DNA of 64,000 nt from JACKII01 sp965222315 (GTDB lineage Bacteria > Pseudomonadota > Alphaproteobacteria > Bin95): assembly GCA_965222315.1 (NCBI GenBank), contig OZ244951.1, positions 2,046,001-2,110,000 of the forward strand, written 5' to 3'. Position 1 is the stretch's first letter. The number at the start of each line of letters is the position of its first letter. The notes beneath the pieces were generated by a model, which was not told the origin of the DNA, did not search any database, and was given only the letters and a program-made list of their open reading frames with translations. The position numbers and the translations under genes were made by a program. Shown piece after piece: positions 47,601 through 55,841 of the stretch.

Positions 47601-49342
47601 CGCCGGTCATCATCGGGCGCGTGAGCTTTGCCGATGCGATCGCGGCCGCAACCGCGCGCCAGACCCAAACTTTTCAGGCCGCTGACTTTGCCGGTTCAGC
47701 CGATATGGTGCCGGTCATCGACGCACATATCCTCGATCTGCTGAAGGTGCGTGAGCGCGGTCTGCCCGAGAGCGAAGACGCCCTGCTGGAGACGATGGTG
47801 GCTTTGAAACACCACGAAGCGTCCGTTAACCCGATCCCGGGCCCACGCTTTTTCGCCGATGGCGTGTCCGCCCTTGCTGACACACAGGGAAATACCGACC
47901 TTCAGCGAATTCGTGCTCTTCAGTACCTGCCGCGGCTGCAGTCCTTTCTGACGGCGAAGGCCGCCGCGCTCGGCGATGTCCTTGCGGTCGAGTTCCGCCC
48001 GCATGAGCGCAACACTAAGTGCGATCGCTTCCAAGACTACATCAATTATGTTGGCGAAGGCCCGGCGGTCCGGCGTGTCGCGGTGAGTCGAGAGGACCAG
48101 CAACAGGTCGAACAACTGCGCAGTCGGTCGAATGGCGTTGCGCGCATCGACCGCCGCGTGCTGGCCATGATCGAGCGCACACGGTCTCAAAACCTGCACC
48201 GGGCCTGCGAGCCGCTTTGGGCTATGCTCAGCATCAAAGATGCATTGGTCGCTAGCCATCGCCGCTATCCGCAAGGCGTGCGGTTGGAATTCGAGGTCGA
48301 GAACATCTCTTTCTTCCCGTTTCAGTATCCGGACCGACGCGGTGCCACGGTGCAGACGGAAACGCTTCTGATCGAAGCCAAAGCCATCTCATCCCACGCC
48401 TTGCGCGCCGATGGGGCGGCGGGGGAGCGGTTGGTCGAAACGCCATATGTGGACCCGGCAGATCAGCGTCGGCTCGCCCGCGAAAAAGAACGGCAGGCGG
48501 AAGCCGCCCGGCGCCAGCAAGAGGCGGACGCAAAGGCTGCTGCGGCCGCGCGTCAGCAACAGGCGGCGGCACCTCCTGTCCCGGCCCCCGGTGCGGCTCA
48601 AGGCCAACCGCCGGGCGGACCACAGGGTGAATGGCCGAACATGGATGGCTTCGAGGTGACGCTCTCGGACCGTGACATTCTGGGACTGCGCATCGGCCAG
48701 GACATGGCGGATGCAGACCGCATCCTGCGCGCACGGGGCGGCCTGATCGCGGCCTTCGAGACGCCCGCCCCACCTCCAGCCATCAACGCGCTCGGCTACC
48801 GCCGGGTCTACGTCTTGCGCGACGGCATGGAGGCGATCACACTGGCCAGCTACCGACCGGATGGCAAAGTGCTCGCCATCATGCGGCGCATGGTGCTGCA
48901 GGCGGGTCGGCTGCCCTATGACCAGATCACAGACGGGTTGAACCGGAAATACGGCGCCTCTGACATCGACGAGCCGATCATGGGCATGCGAAGCTGGGGA
49001 AATGCGGCGCTGCCGGAGGACTGTCTCTACACCTACGGCCAGGGTGGCTCGAACCATCTGCACCACATGAAGCAGCTTGTGCCCGGCGAGGGCTCTACGG
49101 ATGTTGATTTCATCCGCAGCCCCGACGTGACCAGTTACATGAAAGGCCTGCCGGAGCTCGTGCCGGAGCTAATCGCTAACACGGAGGTGTGTGGTCAGGT
49201 CTTGATCTACACCCCAGAATATCCGGAACAGTGGGGAAAATCCGGCTTTAGCCTGATGCTAGCCGATTTCACCCAGGTTATTGCCGCGCAAGACTATGCA
49301 CTGCGCAACACGGGAGAGACGAAGGTCAAGATCGAATTCTGA
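44693..49342 (+). CDS. Very large secreted peptidoglycan-binding protein
   Basis: 1549 aa from GTG 44693, which has GGAGG 6 bp upstream. A signal peptide (KFLIILILSAAIWGG..VDA) is followed by a Gln/Pro-rich linker. Two PG_binding_1-like modules follow: ~65-125 (AMELQRSLNTLGFDAGPVDGLPGRRTAAAVRAFQASRGFPVTG, quoted in parts: LQRSLNTLGFDAGPVDG and AVRAFQASRGFPV) and ~146-185 (VQSYLAARGYPVGAPDGVWG). The central ~1000 residues have no motif I recognise. Residues ~1260-1300 form an Ala/Gln/Glu/Lys-rich charged helix. The final ~230 residues form another domain (LRIGQDMADADRILRARGG, GRLPYDQITDGLNRKYGA). Periplasmic and wall-associated. It is convergent with a secreted metalloprotease. Confidence 0.7.
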   Translation: MKFLIILILSAAIWGGTVTSVDAFDLNKMIKDVFSEPEKPQQQHQEPQVNQPSEPPPPATVSPQANKREAAMELQRSLNTLGFDAGPVDGLPGRRTAAAVRAFQASRGFPVTGELTSLQRLSLVTEAIHAEADDVTAPAVRQVAAQEVQSYLAARGYPVGAPDGVWGPQSQQALDAFRHDLGAGAMAQGTPPTQSDRAALYAQVHGTPPVFSLAGHEPNDVPPLNTEPATTTQPILAVNSGAHVNVRGWKGNNGLPPELSTRLNRLGLKWRPEQLGKDDVVLDLYFKEQIETTGLDAITVRQQFQALNNLQKEDVIADARNRFILEAQQTPDIAPGSPLKLAFLSRPLLSNQIRFEEGKGLKFGSSANLRGRFFHTPLRFGSSYDYAPMTRDAAKELLDQAQAAWDSNQEAVVQVFWVTVTGFGPSADANLSSTAPYTPISFQLDRATLHLRNRDDATPVLLTNAIYIWPDPKAREPATVGDRPTSLELATRIGLPVAGGYVVSDWTQNRLWGRFNLLAAITRDPDYFRQGTRFVPLMMLLDPSDRRVLSDSIAIQRPLAPSLKWAEGDGEKSVRDSLQRMAFPDEFQRAGAKDMFFERYWAKILQQTPHGPLPVQHIMQGNIEEYDFAGGFFPVRFSMHQSVYSDPAKLGLRVAATPDPRSGGLGFVSADRFASDRLPQRLHMSREEAEAFRARLRGNSIYLAWWSDLDWSADGTAEEQAFLASVQSSARSPSTLAQVRANLTRIAIFTDQALTDPILELDPANLLLPVPDPPKVPDKPVAETPSDEVRDLLANEVVTGLGYLQAAADASPDPSGVVDAYLGKLQQVRRADEFNRRDMLRDLREQAKAERPEGAFWLAGGAELGKYDIESGEFSLRYGISPQVADGHGLPIGTRIANADKTLRVPTSEDLARRILAEEKVFGNRAVAIRMRARLQGATLPYGKPERAEAILVAEEIVFLRQYPRADLRAPVIIGRVSFADAIAAATARQTQTFQAADFAGSADMVPVIDAHILDLLKVRERGLPESEDALLETMVALKHHEASVNPIPGPRFFADGVSALADTQGNTDLQRIRALQYLPRLQSFLTAKAAALGDVLAVEFRPHERNTKCDRFQDYINYVGEGPAVRRVAVSREDQQQVEQLRSRSNGVARIDRRVLAMIERTRSQNLHRACEPLWAMLSIKDALVASHRRYPQGVRLEFEVENISFFPFQYPDRRGATVQTETLLIEAKAISSHALRADGAAGERLVETPYVDPADQRRLAREKERQAEAARRQQEADAKAAAAARQQQAAAPPVPAPGAAQGQPPGGPQGEWPNMDGFEVTLSDRDILGLRIGQDMADADRILRARGGLIAAFETPAPPPAINALGYRRVYVLRDGMEAITLASYRPDGKVLAIMRRMVLQAGRLPYDQITDGLNRKYGASDIDEPIMGMRSWGNAALPEDCLYTYGQGGSNHLHHMKQLVPGEGSTDVDFIRSPDVTSYMKGLPELVPELIANTEVCGQVLIYTPEYPEQWGKSGFSLMLADFTQVIAAQDYALRNTGETKVKIEF

Positions 49343-49452
49343 GGCCGCCGCCACGCCGCACTGATAAAGGTACTTATCAGATGTGAGAGGAGAGAGGGTT
49401 TTGGATTTGACAACGTGCACCGAAACACTATCTGGCACTGAAATATAGCTTC

Positions 49453-50391
49453 TTACCGTGGCACGAGTTGCCCATTCAGAGGGCCTTGCGGAGTGTTACA
49501 CCAACATGGTGCACCGATCGGACCTGATTGCCAGATTTGACACCACATGAAAGGGGTTTGACAAATATTCGTCGCTTGGGATTGCTGTGGTCGCGGTTGG
49601 GTCGAACGTGATCCCTTGCAATCTTCCGTATCTGTTCCCCGATCACAAAGGTCCGGCTCATCGCAATCGCCGTCATAGGCATACTCGCAACTATTCGGTC
49701 CTGCGTTGCGCTGCCGCTCTGGTGGATCCGAACGGCTGGGAGTTGGAGGTGTTCTTCTTGTTGTGTCATTACCTCCACGGCAGTTTGGATTGCGTTCGCA
49801 GGCTCTTGACCATCCGGATGCAATTGCAGCCAGCCTATCAAGTTTCGGCGGGTGCGTTGAAGATCCTCGGTCACTACCTAACTCAATCATTGCTGCCTGG
49901 GCGTCATCCAAGCTTGCCCCCATTTGCTGCAGCACGAATCCTGAGAAGTAATCCGCCTCCAGCTCACGGTCGGGTCTGCTACCGATGTTATCCAGAGTAT
50001 GCCCATTTAAATGATGACCGACTTCATGCGCCATTATACTGATGGCAGCCCATTCATTGCCAATTTGTTGCCGCATTTGGCTCATGAAATTTTCATTGTA
50101 AAGGATAAAGCGTGTTGAACTACGAATTACTGCTGCCGCATTGGGTACACCAGCGCTCCGAACATCGAAATTTCGGACTAAACCTGAAGCACTAACAATA
50201 TCATCGATAACCTGCACGGCTTCTTCCGTCGAACGAAATGTAGCGACCCGACTAGGGACCGTCTCTCCAAAATAACTACAGGTGTCTTGCACCGAAAGAT
50301 TGCTGAGAACTTGACCGCTTGCCGATGTCGCCAAAATCACAGCAACGCTCGTTAAGGCGATGATCCTAAGATACCGGGAAAAAGCTATCAT
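49453..50391 (-). CDS. Secreted M48-like metalloprotease with Cys-rich C-terminus
   Basis: 312 aa. Signal peptide LRIIALTSVAVILATSASG. The gluzincin motif IMAHEVGHHLNGHT has His122-Glu123-x-x-His126 and the third zinc ligand is expected in ELEADYFSG, as in M48 peptidases. The fold domain ends near residue 200. The tail contains many Cys (CEYAYDGDCDEPDLCDRGTDTEDC, and a terminal CQTPFMWCQIWQ..CWC), the first part resembling short DGDCDD-type Ca-binding repeats. Probably a periplasmic protease or quality-control enzyme. It is convergent with the peptidoglycan-binding gene (110 bp between stops) and lies downstream of the patatin-like gene on the same strand, 211 bp away. Confidence 0.75.
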   Translation of the reverse strand: MIAFSRYLRIIALTSVAVILATSASGQVLSNLSVQDTCSYFGETVPSRVATFRSTEEAVQVIDDIVSASGLVRNFDVRSAGVPNAAAVIRSSTRFILYNENFMSQMRQQIGNEWAAISIMAHEVGHHLNGHTLDNIGSRPDRELEADYFSGFVLQQMGASLDDAQAAMIELGSDRGSSTHPPKLDRLAAIASGWSRACERNPNCRGGNDTTRRTPPTPSRSDPPERQRNAGPNSCEYAYDGDCDEPDLCDRGTDTEDCKGSRSTQPRPQQSQATNICQTPFMWCQIWQSGPIGAPCWCNTPQGPLNGQLVPR

Positions 50392-50602
50392 AGCGATAAC
50401 GCACCTCCTCAGATTTCAGGCACTATAACACTGCCGAATTCCGATGTAATTCGCCAAGAGCAGCGCTGTCATTGAGGCTCGAAAATTCAGCTACGTTACA
50501 CTGATCGGGAAAGTGTATCCTAACGTCTGATCGATTTTGGCCCCGACTATCGAATGTCTTTCGGGTAGAAGGAACCGTAGTTGTTCATCCTGCTGGTGGT
50601 TG

Positions 50603-52810
50603 TCATAGGCCGAGGTCGATTGCTTGGAGTAGCATTTGCATCGTGCAACTGTTTTCGCGTTGCATTTGTGCTAACCTATTATCTTCTGGGCGCGAGGTCC
50701 GACAAGCTAATGGATGTCCAATATTGGCCTCTATATATCTTTGTGTTAACTTGGAGAGATGCCAACCGAGAGGCAGTGGAAAGTCGAAACCATTGAGGCC
50801 GAGATAGAAGACATTGTCGCTAGGACGAACAAAATCGTCGCAACCGGGGCAAAGGAGGTCCCTTGCCCGCGAGACTGCTAACTTACCACGCGCAGATCGC
50901 ATGTTTAGCAGCGCGCGGATCGGCGAGGCGAGTTCACCAAGGAATTGTTCCTCCGTCCCGCTTTCGGTATAGGTTTGAATCGAGACAATGATGGGTCTAA
51001 TCTTCATATTGCTGAGTTGTTCATAGGCATCGTTGCCTAGTTTTCGCCTCAGAATCCACTCGTCCTTTGGTTCTCCTAGCTGTTCCCAGAACGCGGCAAG
51101 TGCACTAGATAGATCGGCCGCGGTCTCTATCCCAGAGTTGTCGAAGTAGCCTCCGTCGGCTAAGCGTAAGCGCGGTGCGGGCTCATCACTCTCCGCGTAA
51201 TCTAGCGACATTTCGACCGTCGCGACTGGCGTGATCCAAGGAAACCGAGCGCTCATCACAGCTGCAGTCGCGATAGGGATGTCGTGGTCGATCATCTTTG
51301 TCAGGTATCGCCGACGACTGGTCGACAGGGCAATGGTCAGCGGCGAAACGACCACGGATTCGCCATGCTCAACCCATGTTGTGTTCATGAACAGTGCGGG
51401 TGTGGCGTCGGTCGGATCCCAGGATCGCGCGAGACCCGCTCGCGGGAATCCTGAAAGGTGAGTTTCCAAACCCACATCAAGCGCCGCCGCGAAAGCGTCC
51501 TCAAGGGCCCGTGCACGGTCGAATTCAGGCACCGCTACCGGCAGAAACCGTTGTAGAAAATCTGGGAACAATGCGGCCCAGACTAGCGGTGCGAGCAGGT
51601 CGTGCGACCACGTCGCCTGCGTTCTTGACTCGAAGAAACCCTCGGGGTTCGGGACATAATCACCGTCACCCGTTTGACATCGCATGTACGGGTCGTTTCC
51701 GGCGTACGTGTGCGCCAGCGCCGCGAACCCTGTGGCACCAAGCGCGCCGCCAGAAACACCGCTGATGGCGAATAGATGCTGTGCGAATGATGGACAGGAA
51801 TCCTGCAGCCGCGACAGAGCGAGCCCCGCATTGTAGGCGGCGTAGATACCGCCGCCTTCCGAGGCGACGATATAGACCGGATAAGGCAGGCCACGTTCGT
51901 GGAAATAGTCCAGATCCCCCCGGTGCGCCAACCATTCGGCGAAGGCGAACTCTACGCTGCGGTCCGTGTCCGGCAAAGAGCCGGTCGACCGGATGATGTG
52001 ATTGTCATTCCAGTCGGTCGCGGACAGCACTACCGCGAACAGGAAGAAGCCCGTCAGCAACGGGATACGATAACGATCATAGACCTCGAAACATACGGTC
52101 ACAAACCCCAGCAGGATCGCGAAGAACACCGCCACGAGGAAGACGACGGACAGGTTCATCAAGAAGTGGATGGGCACAACTAACCCTGCGCCAATCACGA
52201 CGGCGACCATTAACACAAGAAACGGCAACAAATATCGCCGCCTGAAAAACAGGCTTGATCCGATGATCGACGACTCCGCTCTCGTGACCCTCCCGGCCAT
52301 CACCGCCAATATCAAAACCACCACCGACACAGCGGCCAGAACCATACCAGCGGAATCGAGGTTTCCGTTGATGGTTAATAGGAAGTCCGGTGGGTCTTCG
52401 ATCTTCATCCTGGCCAGGAAATGACCAACCGCCAGTGCCAGGAACGGCAAGACTGTGCAGAGCACGATGATCTGCCAGAGATCGCTCGGTTTCGCCGCTT
52501 CGTCCGCTCCTGGCATACAGCGCCTATTCTCGCTGAGAACGGCAAAACGTCGTATTCCACAATAGACGATCGACAGTGCGAGAACTGATACTTGGCCCGC
52601 GAGCGAAAGTGCGTAGGCTACGACACCGGTCCAGCCCGACAGCCCCTCCACGTTAGCGCGGTAGATCTCCCGCATCTGGTCCGGCACGGTGAATACCAGT
52701 GCTGACACTGCGGCGACCACGATGGTGCCCCGTTCGACGGAACATGCGGCCGAGATCCGCACGATAGTCTTCAATGTCCGATGTTTCAAGTTGGCCAATG
52801 CTTCGCTCAT
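50603..52810 (-). CDS. Membrane-anchored patatin-like phospholipase
   Basis: 735 aa. The first ~280 residues carry about six hydrophobic helices (GTIVVAAVSALVFTV, GVVAYALSLAGQVSVLALSIVY, IIVLCTVLPFLALAVGHFL and others). The soluble part has a patatin layout: VASEGGGIYAAYNAGLAL (oxyanion loop), ISGVSGGALGATG with nucleophile Ser353 and LRLADGGYFDNSG with Asp552, giving the Ser-Asp dyad. Patatin-like enzymes are lipid acyl hydrolases. The combination with an N-terminal multi-TM region is less common and might relate to membrane defence or remodelling. No partner gene such as a cyclic-nucleotide synthase is nearby, so a CBASS role is not supported. Confidence 0.75.
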   Translation of the reverse strand: MSEALANLKHRTLKTIVRISAACSVERGTIVVAAVSALVFTVPDQMREIYRANVEGLSGWTGVVAYALSLAGQVSVLALSIVYCGIRRFAVLSENRRCMPGADEAAKPSDLWQIIVLCTVLPFLALAVGHFLARMKIEDPPDFLLTINGNLDSAGMVLAAVSVVVLILAVMAGRVTRAESSIIGSSLFFRRRYLLPFLVLMVAVVIGAGLVVPIHFLMNLSVVFLVAVFFAILLGFVTVCFEVYDRYRIPLLTGFFLFAVVLSATDWNDNHIIRSTGSLPDTDRSVEFAFAEWLAHRGDLDYFHERGLPYPVYIVASEGGGIYAAYNAGLALSRLQDSCPSFAQHLFAISGVSGGALGATGFAALAHTYAGNDPYMRCQTGDGDYVPNPEGFFESRTQATWSHDLLAPLVWAALFPDFLQRFLPVAVPEFDRARALEDAFAAALDVGLETHLSGFPRAGLARSWDPTDATPALFMNTTWVEHGESVVVSPLTIALSTSRRRYLTKMIDHDIPIATAAVMSARFPWITPVATVEMSLDYAESDEPAPRLRLADGGYFDNSGIETAADLSSALAAFWEQLGEPKDEWILRRKLGNDAYEQLSNMKIRPIIVSIQTYTESGTEEQFLGELASPIRALLNMRSARGKLAVSRARDLLCPGCDDFVRPSDNVFYLGLNGFDFPLPLGWHLSKLTQRYIEANIGHPLACRTSRPEDNRLAQMQRENSCTMQMLLQAIDLGL

Positions 52811-53245
52811 TTCGCCCTCTTTCTGTTTAGTGTCGGACCGTCACACGATAACGGTAGACAGTATTGCTTTCCACCGGGCATGCGGAAGGACAGTTCCAGG
52901 ATCGGACTACGGCGACATAGCTCTGATGATGACTGCTAGCAATGGTTTCGAGAGTACGGTGAGATAGGCGAAGAGCTTGTTGAATGCTTCCCCAATCCGG
53001 TCCTCAGTCTGCGTGAGGGCGTGGGCATGTGGGGCTCCTCTAATCCGCCCCCGTGTTTTGCGCGTTGACCGCTGCGGCCTTCCTGTCTGGCGTACCTGGC
53101 AGGACCCTCCCGCCCTGGCAACGGCATGCGCCGTCTTTCCGCTTCGCCCGCCCCTTCGGGGTGCAAGGGCGGGTTGGCCCTGCCTCTCCGGACGCCATCA
53201 GGCCGCGGCGGTCGCGGCTGGCAAATGGCGGAGAGGAGAACACCC
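52811..53245. other. Noncoding leader region before ardC
   Basis: About 435 bp. No convincing gene; two-strand open frames lack motifs. A GC-rich imperfect hairpin lies near 53150-53175 (CGCCCGCCCCTTCGGGGTGC..GGGCGGG). The ardC ribosome site GGAGAGGAGAA is at its end. The ardC promoter is probably here. Confidence 0.5.
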
Positions 53246-54151
53246 ATGCCCCGCAATACTCAGAAACTCGATGTCCATCAGGAGATCACCAACCGCATCG
53301 TCGATGCGATCGAAACCGCCGGAGACTTCCGGCTCCCCTGGATCAAGAACAGCGGCGGCAGCTTCGCCCGGCCTGTGAACGTCGCCTCGAAGAACCCCTA
53401 TAACGGCGTCAACATCGTTAGCCTCTGGGTTTCGGCTTTGGCCGCTGACTATCCCTCGAATATCTGGGGCACCTACCGCCAGTGGCAGGAGAAGGACTGC
53501 CAGGTCCGCAAGGGCGAGAAGTCCTCGCTCGTCATCTTCTACAAGAGCTATGAGGTCGAAGCCGTCAACGAGCAGACCGGCGAGACCGAAGCCGCCGACC
53601 GCCTGGTCGCCCGCGCGAGCCGCGTCTTCAATGCCGCTCAGGTGGATGGCTTCGAGATCCTGACCGGGGAGCTGCCCGATGCTCCCGCCTTCGATCCCAT
53701 CGAACGGGCCGAGCGCTTCGCCGCCGCAACCGGCGCTGCGATCGAGGAGACCGGCGACCGCGCCTGCTTCATTTCCTCCCTGGATGCGATCCGCATGCCG
53801 GAGCGCCGCCGCTTTACCGGCACCGATACCACCACACCCGCCGAGGGCTTCTACTCGACGCTCTGCCACGAGCTGGTGCACTGGTCTGGCACTAAACCCC
53901 GTCTCGATCGTGATCTCTCCGGCCGCTTCGGCGATGACGCCTATGCCATGGAAGAGCTGATCGCCGAACTGGGTTCCGCCTTCCTCTGTGCCGATCTCGG
54001 CATCACGCCGGAGCCGCGCGAGGATCATGCCCGCTACATCAAGAACTGGCTCGCCGTTCTGAAAGGCGACAAGAAGGCGATCTTCAGCGCATCCGCCAAG
54101 GCATCCCAGGCTGCCACCTGGTTGCTGGCTCAGGAGGACAGTGCGGCGTGA
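53246..54151 (+). CDS. ardC: ArdC-like ssDNA-binding antirestriction protein
   Basis: 301 aa from ATG 53246. The N-terminal domain (LPWIKNSGGSFARPVN, NPYNGVNIVSLWVSALAADYPSNIWGTYRQW cited in part) is the ssDNA-binding ArdC/DUF1738 domain. The C-terminal zincin-like domain has STLCHELVHWSG with His208-Glu209-x-x-His212, then ELIAELGSAFLCADLG. ArdC proteins protect incoming plasmid DNA from restriction during conjugation, a sign that this island has travelled by conjugation. A second, decayed copy is at 60176-60770. Confidence 0.92.
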   Translation: MPRNTQKLDVHQEITNRIVDAIETAGDFRLPWIKNSGGSFARPVNVASKNPYNGVNIVSLWVSALAADYPSNIWGTYRQWQEKDCQVRKGEKSSLVIFYKSYEVEAVNEQTGETEAADRLVARASRVFNAAQVDGFEILTGELPDAPAFDPIERAERFAAATGAAIEETGDRACFISSLDAIRMPERRRFTGTDTTTPAEGFYSTLCHELVHWSGTKPRLDRDLSGRFGDDAYAMEELIAELGSAFLCADLGITPEPREDHARYIKNWLAVLKGDKKAIFSASAKASQAATWLLAQEDSAA

Positions 54152-54460
54152 GCCGTACTGCTTTCTTGCCCGTGGCGTCGCGACCGGCGTCACGGGTATC
54201 TGCCGGACCAGGTTCCCTTGCATCCGGCAGGATTGGCTGCAGGCCTTACCGAGTGCACGGCTTTCAAACGTGGCGGGTGCTGCCTGCAGAGGAAATCAGG
54301 GGCTTTTAGCAGCCCCTCTGGTCAAGGGGCGGTCTCCCGAGGCTCGGTCGCAAGCGCTCCCTGCGCCCGCCGCCCGTTTCCTTGACCATTCACCCCGCAC
54401 ACTCGCCGTTCAGGCAGGGTTTCAGAAGCGAAACCCATTTCCGATTGAAAGGAATAGAAA
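54152..54460. other. Noncoding region
   Basis: About 310 bp. No gene seen. It ends with the ribosome site GAAAGGAATAG before the next small gene. GC-rich inverted segments (GCCCCTCTGGTCAAGGGGC near 54315) could form a hairpin. Confidence 0.5.
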
Positions 54461-54733
54461 ATGACAGATCCAAACATTCAATTCGAAGTCCAGCACTTTA
54501 CGCTTTGTGACGGCTGGATAAACACATGGACCATTGACGAAGGCACAGGACCGCAGCCGCAGGCCTTCGCGAGCGCCGACGCGGCACAGGCGGAAATCGC
54601 CGAGTTTCTCGGCGACATTCAGGCCGAGATCGCCGCTGGGGAGCGGGCGGCCGATGAAGGCTATAGCCGCGATGAATTCCGCATCGTCGAAGTGACGGCG
54701 AGAGAGGTTGCATCGCCCTGTATTTGCGAATAA
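54461..54733 (+). CDS. Small hypothetical protein of plasmid/ICE type
   Basis: 90 aa. I do not recognise a named domain. FEVQHFTLCDGWINTW at the start and FASADAAQAEIAEFLGDIQAEIAAGERA plus FRIVEVTAREV near the end resemble small accessory proteins found beside ardC in conjugative elements. The protein is acidic, soluble and has no membrane segment. Good AAGGA ribosome site upstream. Confidence 0.6.
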   Translation: MTDPNIQFEVQHFTLCDGWINTWTIDEGTGPQPQAFASADAAQAEIAEFLGDIQAEIAAGERAADEGYSRDEFRIVEVTAREVASPCICE

Positions 54734-54750
54734 GTAACTCATACGTTACT
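54733..54750. promoter_or_regulatory. Operator-like inverted repeat before the orphan antitoxin locus
   Basis: AGTAAC (54733-54738) and GTTACT (54745-54750) form a perfect 6-bp palindrome with a 6-nt spacer, 8 bp ahead of the truncated toxin ATG. This is typical of autoregulated toxin-antitoxin operons. Confidence 0.5.
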
Positions 54751-54757
54751 ATAAAGC

Positions 54758-54883
54758 ATGTTCAATGTCGTTCAATACGAAGCTGCAGACGGGGATTGTC
54801 CGCACGCGGACGGGTTCGACCGGCTCGACGCCCGCGCCGCCGCCAAGATCGGCGCGGGCGTCGCCCGGAAGGAAAGAGGGTAA
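54758..54883 (+). pseudogene. Truncated RelE/HigB-type toxin
   Basis: A 41-codon frame: FNVVQYEAADGDCPHADGFDRLDARAAAKIGAGVARKERG matches the N-terminal third of the toxin family paired with the antitoxin that follows (family form: EWFDGLDAQAAAKV). The stop TAA at 54881 comes right where the catalytic part should begin, so the toxin is dead. Confidence 0.65.
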
Positions 54884-54887
54884 GGCC

Positions 54888-55202
54888 ATGGCGCTTACCA
54901 GAAGTTTCAAAGAGACCATCAAGGCCCGCGCCGATCGTGATCCGGCATTCCGGGTGGCGATGCTGCAGGAGGCGATCGACGCCTTTCTGAATGCGGATAT
55001 TCAGACCGGCAAGGTCATCCTGCGGAACTATGTGAACGCGACGGTCGGCTTCGAGGAGCTGGGCACCCAGCTTCACAAGAACCCGAAAAGCCTGATGCAC
55101 ATGCTGAGTGAGCAGGGCAATCCGCGCGCCGACAATTTGTTTGCCGTGGTGGCGCATCTAAAGCAGCGCGAAGGCGTCCTGTTCGATCTGCGGCCTCAGT
55201 GA
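54888..55202 (+). CDS. HTH antitoxin of the addiction-module type, orphan
   Basis: 104 aa from ATG 54888, 4 bp after the toxin-remnant stop with GGAAAGAGGG upstream. LTRSFKETIKARADRDPAFRVAMLQEAIDAF and LRNYVNATVGFEELGTQLHKNPKSLMHMLSEQGNP are the conserved sequence of the small HTH proteins annotated as probable addiction-module antidotes. Intact while its toxin is truncated; it may persist as a repressor or as an antitoxin against a related toxin elsewhere. Confidence 0.85.
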   Translation: MALTRSFKETIKARADRDPAFRVAMLQEAIDAFLNADIQTGKVILRNYVNATVGFEELGTQLHKNPKSLMHMLSEQGNPRADNLFAVVAHLKQREGVLFDLRPQ

Positions 55203-55236
55203 GGCGCGATCAGTTTCTGCTGCGCCCTCAGGCCAA

Positions 55237-55651
55237 TCATCGGAAAATTTCGAAATAGGGGATGCCGGGTACGCCCGTTTCAGTTCGCACCAAATTGAAA
55301 TCAGTTTCGGTGAATGAGTCGGTGACGGCGGGCTCTGGACAAAAAGAGCTGCCAAGCCATGCGCCGTCATTGCTGGAATATGCCGATGTAATGCAGGGGA
55401 TATATGGCAGTTCGTTCGGGTCAACGGCCTGACCATTGCGGTCCAGTGCCCATACGAAAAGGGCTTCATCGTCTATAATTCCAATGATGTATTTTGAATC
55501 TGATGTAAATGTTGTGGTGCTAAATAAATCACCAACGCTTCGTTTTTTCAATTTTTCCTTAAAGATAGTAGATACATTCCTTGTATCGATTGTCCAAATT
55601 TCATAAGTGCTGCCCCCAGAGGAGTAATTGCTTGAAACAAGCGACAATACA
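55237..55651 (-). pseudogene. C-terminal fragment of a beta-propeller-like protein, cut by IS21
   Basis: A ~137-residue AT-rich frame runs directly into the IS21 end without a start of its own. GSTYEIWTIDTRNVSTIF, FTSDSKYIIGIIDDEALFVW and YSSNDGAWLGSSF look like WD40/propeller blades (repeated strand-turn-Trp/Asp patterns). The rest of the gene is not found on the far side of the IS. No function can be given. Confidence 0.5.
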
Positions 55652-55841
55652 TGTCAACGGCGGCGAGAAAATGTACCGGCGCGGCGGCGTAAAAATGTAC
55701 CAGTCGCCGGGCCTGAGCTTGTCCCTGTAGTCCATAGGAGGGACCCGCGCGCGTGACGCCGCGGCCTCAGTATAGCCGAGCGGTGGCGCGCGCGTGGGAG
55801 GGGCCTGTGGACCCACGGGGGCAAGCGTAAGGGGGATAGCC

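Noticed and set aside
50603..52810. CBASS-type patatin effector
   Set aside because: No cyclase, ubiquitin-like or HORMA/Trip13 genes adjoin, and the N-terminal multi-TM layout differs.
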